The notes under the pieces are model-generated. The model did not search any database, had not been told where the DNA came from, and saw nothing but the letters and a program-made list of their open reading frames with translations. A stretch of DNA of 7,192 nt from Candidatus Aminicenantota bacterium (GTDB taxonomy: Bacteria > Acidobacteriota > Aminicenantia > UBA2199): contig DAOVIP010000089.1 in NCBI GenBank assembly GCA_030671465.1, forward strand, positions 1 to 7,192. The letters are read 5' to 3'. A program made the position numbers and the translations under genes. Positions 1 through 5,248 of the stretch are shown here, piece by piece (the first letter of the stretch is position 1; the number at the start of each line of letters is the position of its first letter).

Positions 1-2
1 AA

Positions 3-76
3 TCGGGGTGAGAGGATTCGAACCTCCGACCTCACGGACCCGAACCGTGCGCGCTACCAGCCTGCGCTACACCCCG
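3..76 (-). tRNA. tRNA-Pro (anticodon CGG)
   Basis: Read on the minus strand this folds as a complete cloverleaf. The 7-bp acceptor stem pairs CGGGGTG with CACCCCG, the D stem is GCGC/GCGC, and the anticodon stem is CACGG/CCGTG around loop TTCGGGT. The T arm is GGAGG-TTCGAAT-CCTCT, with one G-T pair. The anticodon is CGG, which reads proline codon CCG. The first acceptor pair is C1-G72 with discriminator A73, as expected for bacterial tRNA-Pro. The 3' CCA is not encoded, since the bases after the discriminator are TT, so it must be added by nucleotidyltransferase. The gene is divergent from the kinase gene at 210. I see no integrated element or att-like repeat beside it. Confidence 0.96.
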
Positions 77-85
77 AATAGAGCC

Positions 86-113
86 ATTTTATCACAACTA
101 ATCAAATAATCAA
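86..113 (-). promoter_or_regulatory. Putative sigma70-type promoter of tRNA-Pro
   Basis: On the minus strand, TTGATT (108-113) lies 16 bases upstream of TAAAAT (86-91). Initiation about 7 bases further on would fall near 79, leaving a leader of only a few bases before the tRNA 5' end at 76. A second TTGATT copy (100-105) is too close to act as the -35. The position is right for a tRNA promoter. The boxes are consensus-like but not proven. Confidence 0.5.
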
Positions 114-166
114 AAGTACCTTTTCTTCCAGGCCCCGGAGGATTGCAACATTTCATACCGTTGGAG

Positions 167-195
167 TTGAAATTATTTTTTTTAAAGGGTAAAAT
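167..195 (+). promoter_or_regulatory. Putative sigma70-type promoter of the hybrid kinase
   Basis: TTGAAA (167-172) and TAAAAT (190-195) are separated by exactly 17 bases, partly a T-rich tract. Initiation would fall near 202, only about 8 bases before the ATG at 210. The purine-rich AAAGGG at 184-189 lies inside this promoter and is 20 bases from the ATG, too far to be the ribosome binding site. If the promoter is real, the message is nearly leaderless. Confidence 0.5.
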
Positions 196-209
196 AAACC
201 AGTTTTGAT

Positions 210-2252
210 ATGGCAAAAAAAGAAGGGGATAAATCCAAAGCAACATTTCTGGAGAGCAAGGAAAAATACCGTACCATAACCGAAAATATTAATGTGGGAA
301 TATACCGGAGTACTGCAGGTCCGGAAGGTAAATATATTGAAGTGAACCCGGCCATGTATGAGATGTTCGGATATTCCAGCAAATCTGAATATCTTATGAT
401 ACATCCGGTTGATATCTATCAATTACCCGAGGACCGGGATAAATTCAGCCACAAAGTTCTCAGCCAGGGTTTGGTCAGAAATGAAATTTTGAATTGCAAG
501 AAAAAAGACGGAACCCCAATCATTTGTTCCACCACAGCCATGGCTGTCAGAGATCATCATGGACAGGTTGAATATATAGATGGAATCGTTGAAGACATTA
601 CCGATCGTATCAAAACCGAACAGGCCCTCAAGGAAGCTCATATTCAGCTGGAAAACCGGGTAAGGGAGCGGACCTCCGAACTCCAAACGGCCAACCTTGA
701 GCTTCGACAATCCGAAGCCAAATACCGCAGTCTTTTTGAAAACATGATCGAAGGATTATTCCTGACCCGGCCGGACGGAATAATCCTGGCCGCCAATCCG
801 GCGCTGGTGAAAATGCTCGGATATGATTCCGAAACGGAATTGTGCAAAACCACCAATGTACAGGACCTTTATATCAACCCGGAATACCGGAAGGTTTTAA
901 CCCACAAACTGGAAAAAGAAGGTGAAGTGCGAAATTTTGAGTTGCAGCTTCGATGCAAGAGCGGCCGTAAAATCACAGTTCTTGAAAATGCCCGAATTGT
1001 CCGAGATGAACAGGGGGATATTTCTCACTATGAAGGTCTGCTAACCGATATCACCGAAATAAAAAAAGCAGAAGCAGATCGTCAAAAATTGCAGTCCCAG
1101 ATGCAATATACTCAGAAACTGAAGAGTCTGGAAATCCTTGCCGGAGGGATTGCCCATGATTTCAATAATCTGCTGATGGCAATATTGGGCAATGCCAGTC
1201 TTGCCTCCAGTTATTTAGCACCTGAAGCCCTACCCTATAAATTTATTAAAAAGGTTGAAAAGTCATCAAAAGATGCCGCTGAACTCACCAATCAAATGCT
1301 GGCCTACTCGGGAAAGGGCAAGTTCATTCTGAAGGAAGTCAATCTTTCCGGACTAATTGATGATATGCGCCAGTTATTGAAAGCCTCCATATCCAAAAAA
1401 GTTTCTCTCAAATTCGAATTTGATAAGCTTCTGCCCCCAATTATGGCCGATTCATCTCAAATTCGACAGGTTATTTTAAACCTCATCATCAATGCCTCAG
1501 AGGCGATTGGAGAAAAAAACGGGACAGTGCAGGTAAAAGCCTATCGATTGAAGATGAATCGGGCCTCGTTTGTAGATGATTATCTGGATCCCAATCTAAA
1601 GGAGGGTGAATATATTTGCCTGGAAGTAAGCGATTCCGGTCCGGGAATGGAAGCCAATATCAAGAATAGAATATTTGATCCGTTTTTCACCACAAAATTC
1701 AGCGGGCGGGGATTGGGCCTAGCTGTGGTTTTGGGGATTGTACGGGGTCATAACGGTACCCTGAAGGTTTGGAGTAAACCTGGAAAGGGGTCATCAATAA
1801 GAGCAATTTTGCCTATAATGGAGAAAAAAACCAAAATGAAAACCCAGGAGAAATCAAATCACGATGAGAAAAGCAGAGACGCCAAAACCATTTTGGTCGT
1901 CGATGACGAGGAGGCGGTTCTGGATGTGACCAGCAATATGCTGGAGTGTGCTGGATTCAAGGTTTTAAAAGCCATGGATGGGCGTGAGGGGGTGGATGTT
2001 TTCAGCCGGCATAAAGAGAGAATTGCTCTGGTCCTTCTTGATACCACCATGCCCAACATGGATGGAGAAGAGGCATTTCGGGAATTGACCCGCATAGAAC
2101 CAAAAATTAAAGTGATTCTTTCCAGTGGATATAGTGAACAGGAAGCCACCAGTCATTTTATCGGGCAGGGATTGGCGGGATTTATCCAGAAGCCATATTC
2201 ACTGAATCAACTTATCGACAAGTTAAATGAAGTCCTGATGGTTCCGGACTGA
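210..2252 (+). CDS. Soluble PAS-PAS hybrid sensor histidine kinase with C-terminal receiver domain
   Basis: This 680-aa protein is a cytoplasmic phosphorelay sensor with no signal peptide or membrane segment. Two PAS/PAC domains span about 18-138 and 168-288, joined by a coiled coil at about 140-170. The HisKA dimerisation domain (about 300-368) carries the phospho-accepting His316 in GGIAHDFNN. The HATPase_c domain (about 415-536) has an N box with N424 and N428, G1 DSGPGM (475-480), F box FDPFFTTKF (489-497) and G2 GRGLGLA (499-505). After a charged linker (about 538-558) comes a complete receiver domain (about 560-675) with D565/D566, phospho-acceptor D611 in LLDTTMPNMDG, S638/S639 and K661. 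Phosphate would pass from His316 to Asp611 and then to an outside phosphotransfer protein, or the receiver may modulate the kinase. The ATG at 210 is the first start after an in-frame TAA at 195, so the start is firm. The stimulus is unknown, and no response regulator or HPt gene lies nearby. Domain calls are secure from motifs; the PAS ligands cannot be read. Confidence 0.95.
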   Translation: MAKKEGDKSKATFLESKEKYRTITENINVGIYRSTAGPEGKYIEVNPAMYEMFGYSSKSEYLMIHPVDIYQLPEDRDKFSHKVLSQGLVRNEILNCKKKDGTPIICSTTAMAVRDHHGQVEYIDGIVEDITDRIKTEQALKEAHIQLENRVRERTSELQTANLELRQSEAKYRSLFENMIEGLFLTRPDGIILAANPALVKMLGYDSETELCKTTNVQDLYINPEYRKVLTHKLEKEGEVRNFELQLRCKSGRKITVLENARIVRDEQGDISHYEGLLTDITEIKKAEADRQKLQSQMQYTQKLKSLEILAGGIAHDFNNLLMAILGNASLASSYLAPEALPYKFIKKVEKSSKDAAELTNQMLAYSGKGKFILKEVNLSGLIDDMRQLLKASISKKVSLKFEFDKLLPPIMADSSQIRQVILNLIINASEAIGEKNGTVQVKAYRLKMNRASFVDDYLDPNLKEGEYICLEVSDSGPGMEANIKNRIFDPFFTTKFSGRGLGLAVVLGIVRGHNGTLKVWSKPGKGSSIRAILPIMEKKTKMKTQEKSNHDEKSRDAKTILVVDDEEAVLDVTSNMLECAGFKVLKAMDGREGVDVFSRHKERIALVLLDTTMPNMDGEEAFRELTRIEPKIKVILSSGYSEQEATSHFIGQGLAGFIQKPYSLNQLIDKLNEVLMVPD

Positions 2253-2261
2253 TCTGGTTTT
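2244..2261 (+). terminator. Possible weak terminator of the kinase gene
   Basis: A 5-bp stem, CCGGA (2244-2248) with TCTGG (2253-2257) including one G-T pair, closes on the loop CTGA and is followed at once by TTTTAT. The loop contains most of the TGA stop codon. The stem is short, so this is a weak candidate. It is the only hairpin followed by a T-run that I see in the 42-base gap between the convergent kinase and YjbQ genes. Confidence 0.25.
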
Positions 2262-2294
2262 ATAGGAAAATTCAATTCCACTATCACTGAAGTA

Positions 2295-2711
2295 TCAATC
2301 TCCAATGATTTTTACATATACCTTTCTGTTTCTAGGTCCATCGAATTCACAAAAAAAAATCCCCTGCCAGGTACCTAAAACCAGTTGACCGTCCTGGATA
2401 ATGATCGTCTCAGAGACAGAAAAAAGACTGGACATAATATGAGAGGGGGAATTACCCTCCAGGTGCTTGAAGTATGACTGGTGGGGAATATTTCGACTGA
2501 TGAACTCCCTGATATCGGATCTGACCGATGGATCCGCATTTTCGTTAATGGTTATACCGGCAGTGGTATGTGGTGTAAACACCAGCAGGATTCCATCCCG
2601 AACTCCAGAATCCGACACCTGGGATTCGATTTCAGAGGTTATATCATAAAAATCAATGTGCTTTTCCGTTCTGAGATGGATTGTTTTAAAGGAGCCATGT
2701 TTACTCTCCAT
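2295..2711 (-). CDS. YjbQ/UPF0047 family protein (secondary thiamin-phosphate-synthase-like)
   Basis: A 138-aa protein of normal length for the UPF0047/YjbQ family. Its signature blocks are all present: TPHTTAGITINENAD (46-60), LEGNSPSH (84-91) and LGTWQGIFFCEFDGPR (112-127), with conserved histidines at 48 and 91. E. coli YjbQ has weak thiamin phosphate synthase activity, but the physiological role of the family is not settled; no thiamin gene is seen here. It is the last gene of the minus-strand operon. The ATG at 2711 overlaps the AMMECR1 stop in a TGATG arrangement, and AGGTGAG just upstream is a good ribosome binding site. A GTG three bases earlier (2714) is the alternative start, giving 139 aa and a 4-base overlap. 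A nine-base A run on the plus strand (2351-2359) encodes part of GIFFCEF. The family call is secure and the function is not. Confidence 0.93.
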   Translation of the reverse strand: MESKHGSFKTIHLRTEKHIDFYDITSEIESQVSDSGVRDGILLVFTPHTTAGITINENADPSVRSDIREFISRNIPHQSYFKHLEGNSPSHIMSSLFSVSETIIIQDGQLVLGTWQGIFFCEFDGPRNRKVYVKIIGD

Positions 2712-3280
2712 CACTCACCTACCTGCGATTGGTGTTTCTCACTAAATATGATTGCCTGGAAAGTCTCAATTTCCACCCCGCGTTTCCACTCATCACCAGG
2801 CAGTCCGGCTTTCATACAACCGTAGGAAATGTACTGGTCCAGTGTCCAACTCTGTTCCAGGGGAACCTGGGGCAAAAGCAATCCCCGGTTAAATCCCTTG
2901 CTGATGATTATTCCGTCCCTTCCTACCTCAATTTCACTCACTTGTGTGATTTTTTTCGGAACGGTTAGAACCGATATCTCTATATCAATTGCTTCCAGCT
3001 CCGGCAATGAAACCGGTTCAAACCTTGGATCCTGAGTGGCAGAAGCAATGGCGTTGTCCACTATTGCCTCAGACAAGGGCTTCTGGGGTAACGGATACCC
3101 AATACATCCCCTTAAAGCATTATCCATATGCAGGGTAACAAAAACGCCCATTTTTTTTTTGTATTCGGGATTATGATACGAGGGATATTCGACCTTTCCG
3201 CTTTCAAGAAATAATCGAATGGTCTTTCTGGCCAGTTTTAAAAGTTCTTTTTTCTCCTCACTTCTGAAATTTCCATCCAT
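2711..3280 (-). CDS. AMMECR1-domain protein (AmmeMemoRadiSam system protein A-like)
   Basis: This 189-aa protein is essentially one AMMECR1 domain. The hallmark LRGCIGY is at 56-62, preceded by GVFVTL (45-50). Further family blocks are DPRFEPVSLPEL (84-95), GLLLPQV (133-139) and a C-terminal FQAIIFSE (174-181). The family occurs in archaea, many anaerobic bacteria and eukaryotes; in prokaryotes it is often encoded with a MEMO1-like protein and a radical SAM protein. Neither partner is seen here. The biochemical activity of the family is unknown, and the invariant Cys59 suggests a catalytic or binding role. The start ATG shares one base with the upstream TAA stop (TAATG), and GAGAAGGG lies just upstream as a closely spaced ribosome binding site. 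A ten-base A run covers codons 41-44. The product is predicted to be cytoplasmic. Confidence 0.95.
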   Translation of the reverse strand: MDGNFRSEEKKELLKLARKTIRLFLESGKVEYPSYHNPEYKKKMGVFVTLHMDNALRGCIGYPLPQKPLSEAIVDNAIASATQDPRFEPVSLPELEAIDIEISVLTVPKKITQVSEIEVGRDGIIISKGFNRGLLLPQVPLEQSWTLDQYISYGCMKAGLPGDEWKRGVEIETFQAIIFSEKHQSQVGE

Positions 3281-3642
3281 TATCCCTTCTCACTTCCCGA
3301 AATCGGCACCCACTGTTTCTGACCTGACTGATCATCAAACCGGCACAAGAATATTTTTCTGGAATGATTCTTAACCTGGATAATAATATTCTCGAGAAAC
3401 CAATCATTTAAAAATGCCTTCCCATTGATAAAGAATACCCCAAGCAATCGGTCACTGAAATGATTGAAAACCTGAGGATATATCCGATTGATACTGTTTT
3501 TTGTGAAACGTAACGGGAAAAAACTTTCAATAATTAAATACCGACCTATACTGAATCCGAATAAAAATCCGGTCTCGATTGAATCCAATTCAGATAATAC
3601 ATCCAGCTGCAGCCTGGCCCCCGGGCTGAATTCAATTTTCAT
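3280..3642 (-). CDS. Conserved-looking protein of unknown family, 120 aa
   Basis: I do not recognise this gene. The 120-aa product has no signal peptide and no clear membrane segment, though it is rich in Phe and Ile. The layout looks like alternating beta strands: ETGFLFGFSIGRYLIIES (23-40), RLLGVFF (65-71), NIIIQV (85-90) and KIFLCRF (96-102). The order of ETG-x-LFG, a strand ending in a Pro, then LLGVFF loosely recalls JAB1/MPN-fold proteins. The HxH...D metal motif of JAMM enzymes is absent, so any relation would be to a non-catalytic member; this is speculation. Evidence that the gene is real is its position: it fits a 20-base gap after the upstream gene, and its TAA stop shares a base with the AMMECR1 start. 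The ribosome binding site is poor, since AAGGATGAG lies about 12 bases from the ATG. Confidence 0.75.
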   Translation of the reverse strand: MKIEFSPGARLQLDVLSELDSIETGFLFGFSIGRYLIIESFFPLRFTKNSINRIYPQVFNHFSDRLLGVFFINGKAFLNDWFLENIIIQVKNHSRKIFLCRFDDQSGQKQWVPISGSEKG

Positions 3643-3662
3643 AAGACCGTTCTCATCCTTGC

Positions 3663-4610
3663 CTAAATGCTCAATAAAACTGCTGCCAGTAGAGGAATCA
3701 TAATCTCATGGGCGCCGACAAAGTAATACCCTTTTCCCCCATTCAAAACCGGTCGTCTGACCACATTTTCATAGGGACGATAATGTTTGTTAAAATCAAA
3801 AACAGCTGTATAAAATGCATCCAAGCGAATATCCTGAGCTGTGCAAAAGGCAATAGCTTTCAGAAAAACTTCGGGTAATATCACGTTTGAACCGATATTC
3901 ATATAGACGCCCCCGTCAGCCAACTGAGATATAATCGATGAAAGCAATAAAAAATCCTTTTCTGCCAGTGCTCCCATGATACCACCGTCAAAACTGGGAT
4001 GGTAATGAATGAAATCAGTCCCGATGGCCGGATGAATGGAAATGGGAATATTCATTTTATAGGCATGATACAGAACGCTGGACTGGTTATGGGGAAACTC
4101 CGATTGAATCAAATAATGACCAATTGACTCCCCGCATCCGAATCCATTTCTATATCCATCCTTCAAGGCAATATTCAAGAACAAACCGGTCTCTTCGGTA
4201 TTACCATAAGTACCTTTATGCAGATTCTCTGCCACATCCTCCGAAGTTTTACCGCACAAGGCTATCTCAAAATCATGAATCATAAAGGCCCCGTTTATAC
4301 TGATGGCCGAGACCCACCCTCTTTCCATCAAATCAATGATAATGGGATTCAGACCCACCTTTACGGTATGGGCACCCATTCCGAAAATAATAGGTTTGTC
4401 TTTTTTCCGGGCATTTTTCACGTGTGCCGAAAACTCCAGTAAATCTTTGGCCGCTAAACTATGCGGTAACGAGTGCATGAAAGATTCAAAACTTGATCCC
4501 GGAGCAAAGGGTTGGGCAAAACTGTCGATCTCAACCAGAGATTTTCTATCGTTGATGGAAATAGTTTTTAAATTCTTTTTGTTTAACGGGGGATATTTCT
4601 TATACGGCAT
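3663..4610 (-). CDS. Deoxyhypusine-synthase-like protein
   Basis: A 315-aa protein resembling a bacterial family usually annotated as hypothetical or deoxyhypusine-synthase-like. Recognisable blocks are IIFGMGAHTVKVGL (75-88), INGAFMIHDFEIAL (105-118), GKTSEDVAENL (120-130), GTDFIHYHP (197-205), GGVYMNIGSNVILPEVFLKA (233-252) and a C-terminal VGAHEIMIPLL (298-308). A glycine-rich segment followed by NGA-x-x-IHDFE suggests a Rossmann-type nucleotide-binding fold, as in NAD-dependent deoxyhypusine synthase. I do not see the lysine-bearing active-site motif of true deoxyhypusine synthases, and this is unlikely to modify eIF5A, which bacteria lack. Substrate and reaction are unknown. AGGG six bases before the ATG is a good ribosome binding site and overlaps the pgsA stop codon, pointing to translational coupling. 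The family resemblance is from memory of motifs; the fold assignment is inference. Confidence 0.62.
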   Translation of the reverse strand: MPYKKYPPLNKKNLKTISINDRKSLVEIDSFAQPFAPGSSFESFMHSLPHSLAAKDLLEFSAHVKNARKKDKPIIFGMGAHTVKVGLNPIIIDLMERGWVSAISINGAFMIHDFEIALCGKTSEDVAENLHKGTYGNTEETGLFLNIALKDGYRNGFGCGESIGHYLIQSEFPHNQSSVLYHAYKMNIPISIHPAIGTDFIHYHPSFDGGIMGALAEKDFLLLSSIISQLADGGVYMNIGSNVILPEVFLKAIAFCTAQDIRLDAFYTAVFDFNKHYRPYENVVRRPVLNGGKGYYFVGAHEIMIPLLAAVLLSI

Positions 4611-4618
4611 TCTGAACC

Positions 4619-5152
4619 CTATTTCTTGGAATATTTAATGAGATACTCTATTCCGCTGTATATGGTTAGAAAAGTGGCAAAATACAGTAAAAAAGTACCG
4701 GCTTTCAATACAATAGATTCATAACCAGTCACTTTGTTATGCAGGATCAAAATGGAAATGGAAATGATTTGAAACAGGGTTTTTTTCTTGGCAATCCAGG
4801 ATGCAGAAAATGCGGAATCCTTGACCAGAAAATAAAATCGGAAAGCAGTGATGAAGATTTCCCTTAATATGATAACCGCTGCTACCCAGGTTTCGACAAT
4901 CTGAAGATAAACCAGGGCCAGCAATGCAGCCGATACCAGCAGTTTATCGGCCAGGGGATCAAGGAATTTGCCCAATTCTGTGATCTGATTGTATTTTCTG
5001 GCAATATATCCGTCAATCCCGTCGGAAATCGAGGCAATAACAAAAATTATCAAGGCAAAAATCTCTTTATTTTCCATCTCGGTCAGTAGAATAACCAAAA
5101 AAACCGGGACCAGAATAATTCTTAAAATGGTGATAAAATTTGCCAGGTTCAT
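4619..5152 (-). CDS. pgsA: CDP-diacylglycerol--glycerol-3-phosphate 3-phosphatidyltransferase
   Basis: This inner-membrane enzyme joins CDP-diacylglycerol and glycerol-3-phosphate to give phosphatidylglycerol phosphate, the committed step to phosphatidylglycerol and cardiolipin. The 177-aa product has the full CDP-alcohol phosphatidyltransferase motif: D44, D47, G48, A51, R52, G61, D65 and D69 in the DxxDGxxARx8GxxxDxxxD pattern. The N-terminal NLANFITILRIILVPVF and the mid-protein LREIFITAFR and KKKTLFQ are typical of PgsA rather than of phosphatidylserine synthases. Several hydrophobic segments (about 4-23, 31-45, 72-85, 88-110, 126-138, 150-167) fit a multi-pass membrane protein. I chose the ATG at 5152 over an in-frame TTG at 5200 because families of this type begin at MNL and because a promoter sits between the two. 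No strong ribosome binding site precedes the ATG; GGTGAT is weak and about 10 bases away. It is the first gene of the five-gene operon. Confidence 0.92.
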   Translation of the reverse strand: MNLANFITILRIILVPVFLVILLTEMENKEIFALIIFVIASISDGIDGYIARKYNQITELGKFLDPLADKLLVSAALLALVYLQIVETWVAAVIILREIFITAFRFYFLVKDSAFSASWIAKKKTLFQIISISILILHNKVTGYESIVLKAGTFLLYFATFLTIYSGIEYLIKYSKK

Positions 5153-5171
5153 GGTTTGACCGATCACCCAT

Positions 5172-5200
5172 ATTTTATACTTTAAATAATCAAAAAGCAA
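5172..5200 (-). promoter_or_regulatory. Putative sigma70-type promoter of the pgsA operon
   Basis: On the minus strand, TTGCTT (5195-5200) and TAAAAT (5172-5177) are separated by 17 bases; TATAAA, offset by two bases, is an alternative -10. Initiation near 5165 would leave a leader of about 12 bases before the pgsA ATG at 5152. This is the only good promoter-like sequence ahead of the five-gene run. Confidence 0.45.
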
Positions 5201-5210
5201 TAAATTCAGG

Positions 5211-5240
5211 TTATTGATAATAAAATTATTCTGTGATAAT
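5211..5240 (+). promoter_or_regulatory. Putative promoter of the M20D amidohydrolase
   Basis: GATAAT (5235-5240) is a good -10 box. The best -35 is TTATTG (5211-5216) at 18 bases, or TTGATA (5214-5219) at only 15 bases; both are imperfect. Initiation near 5247 would begin two bases before the ATG at 5249, giving a leaderless message. The heptamer TGATAAT occurs twice (5215-5221 and 5234-5240), 19 bases apart, and could be a protein site or AT-rich coincidence. Confidence 0.35.
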
Positions 5241-5248
5241 CTGATTTG

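Noticed and set aside
184..189. AAAGGG as the ribosome binding site of the kinase gene
   Set aside because: It is 20 bases from the ATG, well beyond usual spacing, and an in-frame stop at 195 rules out an earlier start.
1..209. tRNA-Pro as an integration site for a mobile element
   Set aside because: No integrase gene, no repeated tRNA 3' end and no composition shift is seen in the window; the tRNA 3' side is cut by the left edge.
1840..1930. Out-of-frame ATG at about 1863 in the kinase linker, preceded by AGGAG, as a hidden small gene or separate receiver start
   Set aside because: The frame ends after about 20 codons and is not the receiver frame. The receiver is continuous with the kinase.
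1859..2156. Overlapping minus-strand open frames opposite the kinase receiver domain
   Set aside because: The plus strand here encodes a textbook receiver domain, and the antisense products have no recognisable motifs.
2351..2359. Nine-base A run in the YjbQ gene as a frameshift or sequencing error
   Set aside because: The frame reads through it into conserved EFDGPR residues and a normal C terminus, so the run is real coding sequence.
2481..2825. Open reading frame of 114 codons on the plus strand opposite the YjbQ and AMMECR1 genes
   Set aside because: It lies antisense to two genes with clear family motifs, its product matches nothing I know, and it straddles their boundary. It is a shadow of their codon use.
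5153..5200. TTG start at 5200 adding 16 residues to PgsA
   Set aside because: PgsA proteins normally begin at the MNL segment, the extra residues are not family-like, and the region holds a good promoter.
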